Positions 1 to 7,652 are shown, counted from the first letter of the stretch. The stretch: DNA of 16,987 nt from an uncultured Frankiales bacterium (GCA_946479905.1 CAMLIA010000082.1:1-16987); one strand, 5' to 3'. Notes: generated from the letters alone by a model not told the origin. Numbers and translations are program-made.

Positions 1-748
1 CGTAGAGCACCAGCACCGACCAGGCCGCGCCGAACGTGATGTTGAAGATGAAGATGGTCAGCACCAGCGTCCGCACCGCCGCGTGGTGCCGCACCCAGCC
101 GAACCCGTCGGCGATGTCGTGCCGCAGGTGCGAGGGCTCCCGCTCCCCGGGCGAGGTGCTCGTCCGGATCCGCGCGACCAGCCAGACCCCCGCACCGACC
201 AGGACGGCCTGCGCGGCGAACGGCACCGAGCGGCCGACGGCAAAGAGCAGCGCCCCAATCGGCGGGCCGACGAGCTGGTTGACTGTGACCGTCCCCGCCG
301 CGAGCCGGGCGTTGCCGAGCGGCAGCGCGTCCCGGTCGACGACCATCGGCAGCAGCGTCTGCGAGCTGGTGTCGGCGAACACCTCCGCGGTCCCCACCAC
401 GAAGATCGACACGAGCACGAACGTGATCGACACCGTGCCGGTGGCGACCGAGAGGCTGAGGAGTACGAGGACAGCGACCCGCGCGAGGTCGACAGCCACC
501 ACGATGCGCTTGCGGTCCACCCGGTCGGCGACCGCCCCCGCGACCAGGCCGAACACCAGCCACGGCAGCCCGCGCAGCAGCGCAGCGAGCGCGACGAGGA
601 AGGCGTCGTCCGTCTCCGATGCGACGAGCAGGGGGCCGGCGGCCACGCCGAGGCCGTCGCCCAGGTTGCTGACCCAGGACGACGCGAGCAGCCGTCGGAA
701 GTCCGCGCCGAACCGCGGCGGCGCGACCACGTCGACCAGCCGGCGCAT
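1..748 (-). CDS. MFS transporter, N-terminal part (truncated by window edge)
   Basis: The frame is open from an ATG at 748 to the window edge, giving the first 249 residues. The protein alternates hydrophobic helices with short loops. Residues 71-81 (GAVADRVDRKR) match the major facilitator superfamily motif A in the loop between helices 2 and 3, and further membrane segments lie near 84-120, 145-172 and 226-249. The arrangement resembles the MFS_3/EntS-like branch of drug or siderophore exporters; this sub-branch is inferred from general resemblance only. A GTG directly precedes the ATG and an in-frame TAG lies 15 nt upstream of the ATG, so the start can only be 748 or 751. No clear Shine-Dalgarno is seen. 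It lies 44 nt downstream of the small membrane protein on the same strand, with a hairpin between them. The substrate is unknown. Confidence 0.85.
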   Translation of the reverse strand, partial: MRRLVDVVAPPRFGADFRRLLASSWVSNLGDGLGVAAGPLLVASETDDAFLVALAALLRGLPWLVFGLVAGAVADRVDRKRIVVAVDLARVAVLVLLSLSVATGTVSITFVLVSIFVVGTAEVFADTSSQTLLPMVVDRDALPLGNARLAAGTVTVNQLVGPPIGALLFAVGRSVPFAAQAVLVGAGVWLVARIRTSTSPGEREPSHLRHDIADGFGWVRHHAAVRTLVLTIFIFNITFGAAWSVLVLY

Positions 749-753
749 CACCG

Positions 754-774
754 ACCCAGGCTAGGGACCTGGGT
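754..774 (-). terminator. 7-bp hairpin between small membrane protein and MFS gene
   Basis: ACCCAGG (754-760) and CCTGGGT (768-774) form a perfect 7-bp inverted repeat around a 7-nt loop. It lies 19 nt past the stop of the 68-residue protein and 6 nt before the MFS start codon. It could terminate or attenuate transcription into the MFS gene, or restrict access to its start. No T-run follows, so terminator function is a guess. Confidence 0.35.
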
Positions 775-792
775 GCGCGGCTGTCGCGCGGA

Positions 793-999
793 TTACTTGG
801 ACGGTTGCGGGAGCTTGCAGTCGTGCACCTTCGGGTTGGCTCCGAGGTAGTTGAGTGGGCCGGCGAGCACGGTGACGACGACGGTGCCGGTCTTGGCGCA
901 GCTCTCGTTGTTGTCCTTGAAGTAGTGGCGCTGGTAGGTCGCGAGCACCCCGATCAGCAACCAGACCAGGACGAGTGCAGCTCCGATCCTCATGATCAT
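793..999 (-). CDS. Small membrane-anchored protein of unknown function (68 aa)
   Basis: A 68-residue protein with one N-terminal hydrophobic segment (about residues 5-21, GAALVLVWLLIGVLATY). A short extracytoplasmic-type domain with two cysteines (C34 and C61) follows, with a C-terminal segment reading NPKVHDCKLPQPSK. Small proteins of this layout are, from memory, common hypothetical proteins in actinobacteria; no function is known to me. ATG codons at 999 and 993 are both possible starts; neither has a strong ribosome binding site. It is 19 nt downstream of the 160-residue protein gene and probably cotranscribed with it. The two cysteines could pair outside the membrane, which is inference. 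Confidence 0.65.
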   Translation of the reverse strand: MIMRIGAALVLVWLLIGVLATYQRHYFKDNNESCAKTGTVVVTVLAGPLNYLGANPKVHDCKLPQPSK

Positions 1000-1018
1000 C
1001 GTGTACCCCGACAGGGGC

Positions 1019-1501
1019 TCACGAACCGGCGAGCGCCTTGGCGGCGGTCTCGGAGAGGTAGCCCTCGTAGATGCGCCCCATGCGCTGCGGACGCGTGCGG
1101 CGGAAGACCTCGTCGGGCGTCACCACTATCGGGTAGAGCAGGGCAGCGAACTTGATGGGCTGCGCCGACGTCACCCACTCCGCCGTCTCCGGCGTGGCGT
1201 CGGGCACCAGCAGGAACGGCATGGCGGCGATGCCGGACTGCAGTCCTCGTACCCCCTTCTTCCTCGCCATCGCCTCCTCCCTGCAGGCCTCCGCGAGCTG
1301 GGGCAGCTCGGCTGGCGGGCACGCGCGGGCGTCGACCACGAAGGCGAACACGTGGAGGCGCGTCGCCATCCAGAGCAGGCGGAAGCGGGAGGTGACGTGG
1401 ACCGTGGCCGGCAGTCCTCGCACCTCGGCGGCCGGCTGCTCCTGGAAGCCCAGTGCCTCGAGGGATCGGGACAGGTCGGCCGCGCTCGGGGTGCTCACCA
1501 C
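1019..1501 (-). CDS. Hypothetical protein (160 aa)
   Basis: I do not recognise this family. Of the overlapping frames here it has the most protein-like composition: alternating beta-rich stretches (for example VHVTSRFRLLWMATRLHVF and FAALLYPIVV) and a helical C-terminus (GRIYEGYLSETAAKAL). The other frames are arginine/alanine-rich and look like shadows. There is no signal peptide or clear membrane segment. The first two codons are both GTG (1501 and 1498); an AGGA lies 4 or 7 nt upstream of them respectively, so the second GTG fits slightly better. It is the first gene of a leftward run with the small membrane protein and the MFS transporter, and it is divergent from the VapBC pair. Confidence 0.6.
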   Translation of the reverse strand: MVSTPSAADLSRSLEALGFQEQPAAEVRGLPATVHVTSRFRLLWMATRLHVFAFVVDARACPPAELPQLAEACREEAMARKKGVRGLQSGIAAMPFLLVPDATPETAEWVTSAQPIKFAALLYPIVVTPDEVFRRTRPQRMGRIYEGYLSETAAKALAGS

Positions 1502-1616
1502 CCGATCCTGCCCTTAGGGACTCGCAAGCGCTGCCATCCACAGTTCCTGGTCCTTGGCGCCGTCATCACTCGCGGGGCAGGACAGTGACGATCATGCAGA
1601 CCGAGCACCGGACGTA

Positions 1617-1642
1617 TCCTTACCTGATCCATCAGGTAAGGA
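1617..1642 (+). promoter_or_regulatory. Perfect 12-bp inverted repeat before vapB (candidate autoregulatory operator; includes the Shine-Dalgarno)
   Basis: TCCTTACCTGAT (1617-1628) and ATCAGGTAAGGA (1631-1642) are exact reverse complements separated by only two bases (CC). The right arm ends in AAGGA, the Shine-Dalgarno of the antitoxin, 5 nt before its ATG. A -10-like TATCCT (1615-1620) overlaps the left arm. VapBC complexes commonly repress their own operon by binding inverted repeats of this kind through the AbrB domain. Whether it acts as a DNA operator, an RNA hairpin that hides the ribosome binding site, or both cannot be told from sequence. Confidence 0.7.
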
Positions 1643-1647
1643 ATCAC

Positions 1648-1890
1648 ATGGACACAGCAGCGACGATGACGTCGAAGGGTCAGGTCACCGTGCCCAAGGC
1701 CGTGCGTGAGGCCCTGGGACTGAAGGCCGGTGACGCCGTCCTGTTTCGCGTGGAGGGTGACCGCGCGGTGCTCGCGCGCACGCCCAACCTGCTGGACCTC
1801 GCCGGGACCGTCAGCGTGCCGGCGGAGAAGCGCGGCGCCCGCTGGGACGAGGTCGTCAGGGAGACGCGCGCGACGAGGAAGAGGGCTTGA
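1648..1890 (+). CDS. vapB: VapB-type antitoxin, AbrB/SpoVT (MazE-fold) DNA-binding
   Basis: An 80-residue protein. Residues 8-45 carry the AbrB/SpoVT swapped-hairpin DNA-binding domain, recognisable from TSKGQVTVPKAVREALGLKAGD and a following VLFRVEGDRAVLA strand pair. The C-terminal tail (LLDLAGTV, then WDEVVRETRATRKRA) is the usual region that wraps around and inhibits the toxin. The ATG at 1648 is chosen because AAGGA lies just upstream and the domain begins there; an in-frame ATG at 1594 would add residues translated across the palindrome and is unlikely. Its stop overlaps the toxin start by 4 nt, so the two are translationally coupled. It is expected to neutralise the PIN toxin and repress the operon through the inverted repeat upstream. 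Confidence 0.9.
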   Translation: MDTAATMTSKGQVTVPKAVREALGLKAGDAVLFRVEGDRAVLARTPNLLDLAGTVSVPAEKRGARWDEVVRETRATRKRA

Positions 1891-2291
1891 GGGCCTTCAT
1901 CGACACCAACATCCTGGTGCGACATCTGACCGGCGACCCGGCCGATCTCGCTGCCCGCGCGACGGCGTTCCTGAGAACCGCCTCGGAGCTGCTTCTCGCC
2001 GACGTCATCGTGGCGGAGACCGTCTACGTGCTCGAGTCCTACTACGAAGCCCCTCGCGTGCAGGTGGCCGAGGCGTTGAGGTCGGTGATCGCCTTTCCCG
2101 CGCTGACGAGCGTCGATCCTGCCCTGCTGCTCCGCGCCTTGGAGGTGTACGAGACCGCCCGGGTGGACTTCGCAGAGGCTTACCTGGCGGCCTGTGCGGA
2201 GGGCTTCGGCGTCCGTCGCATCGTGTCTTTCGACCGGTCCCTCGACCGAGTCGCGACCGTGGAGCGGCTGGAACCTCCCAGGGTCTCTTAG
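1887..2291 (+). CDS. vapC: VapC-type toxin, PIN-domain ribonuclease
   Basis: A 134-residue PIN-domain protein. The four acidic metal-binding positions of the family are visible: D6 (FIDTN), E44 (VAETVYVLE), D94 (VDFAEAYL) and D116 (SFDRSLDR). Length and order match VapC ribonucleases, which cut tRNA or rRNA with Mg2+ or Mn2+ when freed from VapB. The start is TTG at 1887, sharing its TG with the antitoxin stop (TTGA overlap); GAGGAAGAGGG just upstream serves as ribosome binding site. No catalytic residue is missing, so the toxin is probably active. The specific RNA target cannot be deduced. Confidence 0.93.
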   Translation: MRAFIDTNILVRHLTGDPADLAARATAFLRTASELLLADVIVAETVYVLESYYEAPRVQVAEALRSVIAFPALTSVDPALLLRALEVYETARVDFAEAYLAACAEGFGVRRIVSFDRSLDRVATVERLEPPRVS

Positions 2292-2300
2292 GCTCAGGGG

Positions 2301-3188
2301 GTGACTGCCCCCACCCTGAACAGGATCGCCAGCAACGGCATCGAGCTGGCCTACGAGACCTTCGGCGACCCGACTGACCCGGCCGTCGTGCTCGTCATGG
2401 GCCTCGGCACCCAGATGATCGCCTGGCCGGACCGGCTCTGCGAGGACCTCGTCGCCGGCGGCCGTTTCGTCGTCCGGTACGACAACCGCGACGTCGGGCT
2501 CTCCACGCACCTGTCGGACACGCGCCCACCGGACGTGAAGGACGTGCTGCTGCGCCGGCGCCGTCCGGCGTACCTCCTCGACGACATGGCGGAGGATCTC
2601 ATCGGCCTGCTGGACGGCCTCGGGCTGGACCGGGTGCACGTGGTGGGCGCGTCGATGGGTGGCTTCATCGCGCAGACGGCTGCCCTCGCACACCCGTCGC
2701 GGTTCCGCAGCATGACGCTCATGATGACCTCGACCGGGTCCCGTCGGGTCGGGCAGGCGAAGGTGGCGCTCGCGCCCAAGCTGCTCGCCAAGCGCGGCCG
2801 CATGGACCGGGAGGCCGCGATCGAGGCGGCCGTCGAGACCTTCCGGGTGATCGGGTCGAAGGGCGCGCTCTTCGACGAGGCCCACCTGCGCGACCTCGCC
2901 GGCCGCAGCTACGACAGGTCGCACGACGCCAGGGGGTACGAGCGTCAGCTCGGCGCCGTCATCGCCCAGCGCAACCGGACCCGGGCGCTCACCGAGCTGG
3001 CCGTGCCGACGCTCGTCATGCACGGCCTGCAGGACCCGCTGGTGTCGGTCAGCGGTGGCCTTGCGCTGGCGAAGCTGATCCGCGGCTCGAAGTTCGTGGG
3101 GTTCTCCGGCATGGGCCACGACCTGCCGCCGGCGCTCCTGGACGACTTCGCCCGCGAGATCCTGCAGCTGTCGCGCTCCACGGAGTAG
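2301..3188 (+). CDS. Alpha/beta-fold hydrolase
   Basis: A 295-residue alpha/beta hydrolase with a complete triad: nucleophile S118 in GASMGG, acid D245 in GLQDPLV and histidine H273 in GMGHD. The N-terminal part shows the expected strand and oxyanion region (VVLVMGLGTQ, then RYDNRDVGLST). The fold and spacing resemble esterases of the RdmC/aclacinomycin methylesterase and 3-oxoadipate enol-lactonase type; the substrate is not deducible. There is no signal peptide, so it is cytoplasmic. The start is GTG at 2301, only 9 nt after the vapC stop, with AGGGG immediately before it. It may therefore be cotranscribed with the toxin-antitoxin pair, although no functional link is evident. Confidence 0.9.
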   Translation: MTAPTLNRIASNGIELAYETFGDPTDPAVVLVMGLGTQMIAWPDRLCEDLVAGGRFVVRYDNRDVGLSTHLSDTRPPDVKDVLLRRRRPAYLLDDMAEDLIGLLDGLGLDRVHVVGASMGGFIAQTAALAHPSRFRSMTLMMTSTGSRRVGQAKVALAPKLLAKRGRMDREAAIEAAVETFRVIGSKGALFDEAHLRDLAGRSYDRSHDARGYERQLGAVIAQRNRTRALTELAVPTLVMHGLQDPLVSVSGGLALAKLIRGSKFVGFSGMGHDLPPALLDDFAREILQLSRSTE

Positions 3189-3201
3189 CCGCGCCCTCCG
3201 A

Positions 3202-3220
3202 TTCACAGGAGGTTCTCAGG
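3202..3220 (+). promoter_or_regulatory. Direct repeat resembling a PhoP/OmpR-type response-regulator site
   Basis: TCACAGG (3203-3209) and TCTCAGG (3214-3220) are direct heptamers separated by 4 bases, an 11-bp period; extended by one base they read TTCACAGG and TTCTCAGG. Mycobacterial PhoP and other OmpR-family regulators bind heptamer-N4-heptamer repeats of very similar sequence. The AGGAGGT inside it (3207-3213) looks like a Shine-Dalgarno but has no start codon at a usable distance, so a regulatory role explains it better. It lies 46 bp upstream of the ABC permease start. Confidence 0.4.
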
Positions 3221-3246
3221 GCGCTCCGAGCCCCCTGGGAGCAAGC

Positions 3247-3261
3247 GTGATCCAAGATCAC
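3247..3261 (+). repeat. 6-bp inverted repeat just upstream of the ABC permease
   Basis: GTGATC (3247-3252) and GATCAC (3256-3261) form a perfect inverted repeat around CAA, ending 4 nt before the permease ATG at 3266. No Shine-Dalgarno is present between it and the ATG. It may be a small operator or chance; a CAAGAT (3253-3258) placed 7 nt before the ATG could be a weak -10 of a leaderless transcript. Confidence 0.25.
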
Positions 3262-3265
3262 CGCT

Positions 3266-5053
3266 ATGCCCTCTTTGGCCTACGCCTCGCACGAGCTTCG
3301 CCGCCGCCGCGGCCGCACCATCACCACCGCCCTCGGGCTCGCGTCCGGCGTCGGGATGGTGATGGCGATCGTCGGGGTCTCGCAGGGACTGGACCGCGCG
3401 CAGAAGGACGTGCTGTCCCCGCTGCGGTCCGTCGGCACCGACATCCTCGTCACCCGCACGGTCGCGGCGACCAGCCCGTCCGCCTCGCCGTCACCGTCGG
3501 CCTCGGCGGCGCCGCAGCAGCAGGGCGGGGGCTTCTTCGCCGGCGGACCACCACCTCAGGGCGGCGGGCAGCGGGGTGGTGCGCTCAACTCGCTCGCCAA
3601 CCTCAACGACGCGGACGCCACCGCGCTGCTCAACGACAACAGCTCCGTCATCACCGACCTGTCCAAGCTGGGCAAGGCCGGCACCAAGTTCACCCACGAC
3701 TTCTTCCTGGCCGGGACGCTGCTCACCTTCCCCGACTAGGCCCTCGACGTCATCAAGGCCATCCCCAACGTCAGCAGCGCGACCGGTGCCCTGACCATGC
3801 AGGCGCAGCACCAGTCGGGCACGGTCCCGGAGATCGTCGCGAGCATCAAGACGGGTGGCGAGACCCTCACCTCGACCGTCCGGCCGGCGGAGCTGACCGC
3901 CGCCGAGCAGGCCGCGGTGCAGACGTGCGTCGCGAAGAACGGCGGCTTCGGGAGCATCGCCACCCAGCCGCGCCCCACGTCGGGACCGCCACCGGCTGAC
4001 GGCGGTGGTCGTCGCCTCGGCGGCTTCGGCGCGATCCAGAAGTGCCTGCCCAAGCGCTTCCAGGAGTACGAGGCGAACGTCATCACTCCGCTGCGCACCA
4101 TCAACCAGGTGGTCAACCCGCCGTCGACCGACACGACCACCCGCAGCTGGACCGCCGCCGGCGTCGACCGTGCCTCGACCACCGCAGGCCTCATCACCAA
4201 GGCGAACCTCTCCAGCGGCAGCTGGTTCACCGGTGACAAGGACGTGCTGGTCAGCACGGCGTACGCCTCCAAGCAGTCGCTCAAGGTCGGCAGCACCCTC
4301 CCGGTGAACGGCACCAGCTACACCGTGCGAGGGCTGGTGAACCCGACGCTGACCGGGAACAGCGCCGACGTCTACTTCACGCTGCCGACGCTGCAGAAGC
4401 TCGCGAGCAAGACCACCCGGGTCAACGAGGTGCTCGTCAAGGTCAGCGACGCGAAGGACGTCCCCGCCGTCGCGGCCGCCATCAAGAAGGCGCTGCCCGG
4501 CGCGCAGGTCGTCACCGGCAAGGACCTCGCCAACACCGTGACCGGGTCCCTGCACGACGCGCAGCAGCTCGCGTCGCGGCTCGGCGGTGCCCTCGCGGTG
4601 ATCGTGCTGCTCGCGGCCTTCGCCATCGCCGTGCTCCTCACGCTCTCCTCGGTCGCCAAGCGGGTCCGTGAGATCGGGACGCTGCGGGCGCTCGGCTGGT
4701 CGAAGGGCCGTGTCGTCGGGCAGCTGCTCACCGAGACGGTCGGGATCGCTGTGCTGGGAGGGGTGCTCGGCATCGGGATCGGCTACCTCGCGTCGCTCGC
4801 GGTCGAGCAGCTCTCACCGGAGCTGTCGGCGACCTCGAGCGGTGTCGCAGCTGGTTCGTCGTCGTTGAGCGAGCTCTTCCACCAGTCGTCCGGTGCGGTC
4901 ACCCAGGCCGTGCACCTCACAGCACCGATCAGCCTGACGACCATCGCGCTCGGCATGGCCTGCGCGCTCGCCGGCGGGCTGCTCGCCGGTGCCGTCGGCG
5001 GCTGGCGCGCCGCGCGACTGTCCCCCGCCGTCGCCCTCCGAGACCTGGGATAG
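3266..5053 (+). pseudogene. MacB/FtsX-type ABC transporter permease interrupted by one in-frame TAG
   Basis: One reading frame from the ATG at 3266 to the TAG at 5051-5053 encodes a 595-codon permease but contains a TAG at codon 158 (3737-3739). Protein homology-like content continues without a frameshift (FPD, stop, ALDVIKAIPNV). The N-terminus has one membrane helix (about residues 16-45) and a Ser/Pro/Gln/Gly-rich linker (about 68-108). The middle is a large extracytoplasmic MacB_PCD-like domain, and the C-terminus holds three helices (about 441-459, 493-513 and 556-582) with the FtsX hallmark VREIGTLRALGWSKGRVVGQLL. It ends 6 nt before its ATPase. A single C-to-T change in CAG, or G-to-T in GAG, would create the stop. 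Re-initiation at the ATG at 3797 would lose the first helix. It could be a recent nonsense mutation, a sequencing error or, less likely, a read-through site. Confidence 0.85.
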
Positions 5054-5059
5054 GACGCC

Positions 5060-5731
5060 ATGTCGCTCTACGAGCTCGAGAACGTCGACCGCACCTACCA
5101 GCGCGGCGGCACCACCGTGCACGCGCTGCGGAACGTGACCCTGACCATCTCGCCCGGCGAGCTGCTGTCGGTCGAGGGGCCGAGCGGCTCCGGCAAGAGC
5201 ACCCTGCTGCAGCTGCTCGGCGCGATGGACACCCCGACCTCGGGCCGCGTCGACTTCGACGGCCAGCCGCTCGCGGGTGCCGGCGACAAGGTGCTGACCG
5301 GGGTGCGCCGGGACGCGGTGGGTTTCGTGTTCCAGCAGTTCAACCTGATCCCGACGCTGACCGCAGTGGAGAACGTCGAGATCGCGATGACGAGGCCGAA
5401 GGCCGAACGGCGGGCCGCGGCGATGGGCCTGCTGGCGAGCGTCGGGCTGGAGTCCCGCGCGGACCACCTGCCCGGCCGGATGTCCGGCGGCGAGCAGCAG
5501 CGCGTCGCGATCGCGCGGGCGCTCGCCAACGACCCGCGCGTCGTGCTGGCGGACGAGCCGACCGGCAACCTCGACTCGACGACGGCTCAGGAGATCGTCG
5601 ACCTGCTCGTGGACCTCAACGCCAGCAAGGGCGTGACGGTCGTGGTCGTGACGCATGACGACGATGTCGCGAGCCGGATGGCCCGCCGGGTGCGGCTGCG
5701 CAGCGGCGAGGTGCTGTCCGACACGACGTGA
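5060..5731 (+). CDS. ABC transporter ATP-binding protein (MacB/LolD family)
   Basis: A 223-residue nucleotide-binding domain with all key motifs: Walker [10 protein letters not shown] (40-48), Q-loop FQQFN (91-95), signature MSGGEQQ (141-147), Walker B VVLADEP with catalytic E166, D-loop GNLDS and switch H199. This set, with GNLDS after Walker B, is typical of the MacB/LolD/FtsE group that powers FtsX-like permeases acting on lipoproteins, peptides or drugs by a mechanotransmission mechanism. It starts 6 nt after the permease stop, with AGGA-like bases overlapping that stop, and is plainly its partner. Because the permease carries an amber codon, this intact ATPase may lack a functional partner in this strain. 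Confidence 0.95.
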   Translation: MSLYELENVDRTYQRGGTTVHALRNVTLTISPGELLSVEGPSGSGKSTLLQLLGAMDTPTSGRVDFDGQPLAGAGDKVLTGVRRDAVGFVFQQFNLIPTLTAVENVEIAMTRPKAERRAAAMGLLASVGLESRADHLPGRMSGGEQQRVAIARALANDPRVVLADEPTGNLDSTTAQEIVDLLVDLNASKGVTVVVVTHDDDVASRMARRVRLRSGEVLSDTT

Positions 5732-5831
5732 CGCCCGGCCGGTCCGCAGGGACGCTGCGAGGATGCAGGCGACGGACTATCGACGAGCCGGGCCGGCACC
5801 GGGCGGCGCCGACCGAGGGAGCAGGACCGCG

Positions 5832-6224
5832 ATGCAGATGAAGATCGAGCTGATCCCGCTTCCGGTCTCGGACGTCGACCGGGCCATCGCCTTCTACGCC
5901 GACAAGCTCGGGTTCACGAAGGACTTCGACGTCCAGCCCAGCGAGGGCGTCCGGGTCGTCCAGCTGACCCCGGCGGGCTCGACCTGCTCGGTGGGCTTCG
6001 GGACGGGCTTGGATGCCTATGCCGGTGAGCCGGGCAGCGTGCGGGCGGTCCACCTGGTGGTGGAGGACATCGACCAGGCGCGCGCCGAGCTGGTCGCGCG
6101 GGGTGTCGAGGTCAGCGAGGTGCACGACTTCGGAGGCGGCGTGCGCGGGGCGGAGTTCGCCGACCCGGACGGCAACACCTTCGAGCTCCAGGAGATGGCC
6201 TGGCGCAAGGGCGCGTCCTTCTAG
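5832..6224 (+). CDS. VOC/glyoxalase-fold protein
   Basis: A 130-residue protein with the paired beta-alpha-beta-beta-beta modules of the vicinal oxygen chelate superfamily. Module 1 begins IELIPLPVSDVDRAIAFYADKLGF, and module 2 begins VHLVVEDIDQARAELVARGVEV and ends FADPDGNTFELQE. Potential metal ligands are H74 and E118, while the first-module ligand position (LIPLPVSD) is proline rather than histidine or glutamate. This makes classical glyoxalase I activity doubtful; many such proteins are bleomycin-resistance-like or uncharacterised. The ATG at 5832 is chosen because AGGA lies 5 nt upstream and the fold starts there; the frame is open further upstream. It is about 100 nt after the ABC ATPase and convergent with the amidase, with a 15-bp gap. 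Confidence 0.85.
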   Translation: MQMKIELIPLPVSDVDRAIAFYADKLGFTKDFDVQPSEGVRVVQLTPAGSTCSVGFGTGLDAYAGEPGSVRAVHLVVEDIDQARAELVARGVEVSEVHDFGGGVRGAEFADPDGNTFELQEMAWRKGASF

Positions 6225-6239
6225 CCACAGCCGTCGAGG

Positions 6240-7652
6240 TCACCACTGCGGCGGGTGCCGCTCCTGCCACCGGAAGACCTCCTCGAGGGACGCAGCCAGG
6301 CTGATCAGCTGCTCGTCGTGCCCGGCCCCGCTGTGCAGCTGCACACCGACGGGTAGCCCCGCGGGCGTGACGTGCACGGGCAGCGCGACGGCCGGCGTGC
6401 CCGTGAGGTTGGCCCACGGCGTGAACGCGGTCCAGCGCAGCATGGCCTCGGCGGAGTCCCGAGCGTCGTCCTTCCGGAGCGCCCCGGTCGGTAGGGGCGG
6501 GGCCGACGTCGCGGGCGTGAGGATGACGTCGTACCGCTCCTGCAGCCGCAGCCAGGAGCCCGCCAGTGCGGCGAGCCGGGACTGCGCGACGGCCAGGTCT
6601 CGTGCTGAGTGCTCGCCGGCCTGCGCGCACAGCCAACGGGTGTACGGCATCAGCTGGCCGCGCGCCGTCGGGCTCACGACTGCGTCGACGGCGAGCGAGA
6701 TGCGGGTGGCCAGCAGCACGAGAACGGGTTCCAGCAGCTCGGACGTCCGTGGCGCGACACCGGCAGGCACCTCCTCGACGTGGTGCCCGAGCTCGGCGAG
6801 TGCCGCGGCCGTGCCGTGGCAGGCGGCCAGGCACTCCGCGTCCACGTCCTGTCCTGAGCCCGGGTCCAGCAGGTACCCGACGGTCAGGGGACGTGGCTGC
6901 TCCTGCGCCGCACGCTGGTGCGAGCCGGACACCTGGCCGGGCCAGCGCCAGAGCGCCGGGTCGCTCCCGCTCTGGAGCACGTCGAGCACGAGGGCCGTCT
7001 CGCCGACCGTGCGGGTGACCGATCCTTCGACGGCGAGCTGCAGCCAGTCGCCGCCACAGCCGATGATCCGCCCGCGGCTGGCCTTGAAGCCGACGAGGCC
7101 GCAGTTGGCGGCGGGCGTGCGGATGGAGCCGAGACCGTCGCTGGCGTGCGCCAGCGGGACGAGTCCGGCCGCGACCGCCGCGGCTGAGCCGCCGCTGGAG
7201 CCACTGGCTGAGCGCGTCAGGTCGTACGGCGTGACCGCGTTCCCCCCGACGAGGGTCTCGGTGTAGCAGACAGGTCCGAGCTCGGGAGCGTTGGTCTTGG
7301 CCAGCACGACGGCACCCGCACCGCGCAGCGCGCCCACAGCGGGCGCGTCCTGGCCCGGCACCCAGTCGCGCAGCGCGGCGCTGCCCATCGTCGTGCGGAG
7401 GCCCGCCGTCGGGTGGAGGTCCTTCAGCGCGAGCGGCAGGCCGGCGAGGACGCCCGGCTCCTCGGATCCTGTGTCGGCTCGGGCCGCTGCCTCCAGGGCC
7501 TGCTCGGCGAAGACGCTGGTGAAGGCACCGACCTCCTGGCCGTACTTGTCGATGCGGTCGAGGTAGTGCCGCGTGAGCTCGAGGGAGCTGAAGTCGCGCC
7601 GGCGCAGCGCGGCGAGCTGCTCGAGGGCGGTGAGGTCGTGGAGCTGTGTCAT
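6240..7652 (-). CDS. Amidase-signature family hydrolase
   Basis: A 470-residue amidase-signature enzyme. The Ser-cisSer-Lys triad is visible: K77 in LALKDLHP, cis-Ser S152 in the GSSGGSAAAVAAG stretch and nucleophile S176 in DGLGSIRTPA, followed by NCGLVGFKAS. The family hydrolyses C-N bonds of amides (fatty amides, aryl amides, 6-aminohexanoate oligomers, Glu-tRNA amidation); the specific amide is not deducible. There is no GatB or GatC gene nearby, so a GatA role is unlikely. The ATG at 7652 is chosen because the frame upstream of it runs into the mazE promoter and gene and loses protein character. No strong ribosome binding site precedes it. It is divergent from mazEF across 145 bp. Confidence 0.92.
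   Translation of the reverse strand: MTQLHDLTALEQLAALRRRDFSSLELTRHYLDRIDKYGQEVGAFTSVFAEQALEAAARADTGSEEPGVLAGLPLALKDLHPTAGLRTTMGSAALRDWVPGQDAPAVGALRGAGAVVLAKTNAPELGPVCYTETLVGGNAVTPYDLTRSASGSSGGSAAAVAAGLVPLAHASDGLGSIRTPAANCGLVGFKASRGRIIGCGGDWLQLAVEGSVTRTVGETALVLDVLQSGSDPALWRWPGQVSGSHQRAAQEQPRPLTVGYLLDPGSGQDVDAECLAACHGTAAALAELGHHVEEVPAGVAPRTSELLEPVLVLLATRISLAVDAVVSPTARGQLMPYTRWLCAQAGEHSARDLAVAQSRLAALAGSWLRLQERYDVILTPATSAPPLPTGALRKDDARDSAEAMLRWTAFTPWANLTGTPAVALPVHVTPAGLPVGVQLHSGAGHDEQLISLAASLEEVFRWQERHPPQW

Noticed and set aside
1594..1647. Upstream ATG at 1594 for vapB
   Set aside because: It would place the palindrome inside the coding region and has no ribosome binding site; the ATG at 1648 has AAGGA upstream.
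1680..3206. Minus-strand open frame (508 codons) opposite vapBC and the hydrolase
   Set aside because: Low-complexity antisense reading typical of GC-rich DNA; the plus-strand genes show intact family motifs.
5655..5831. Earlier in-frame starts for the glyoxalase-fold protein
   Set aside because: They overlap the ABC ATPase gene or add residues without fold; the domain begins at the ATG at 5832.
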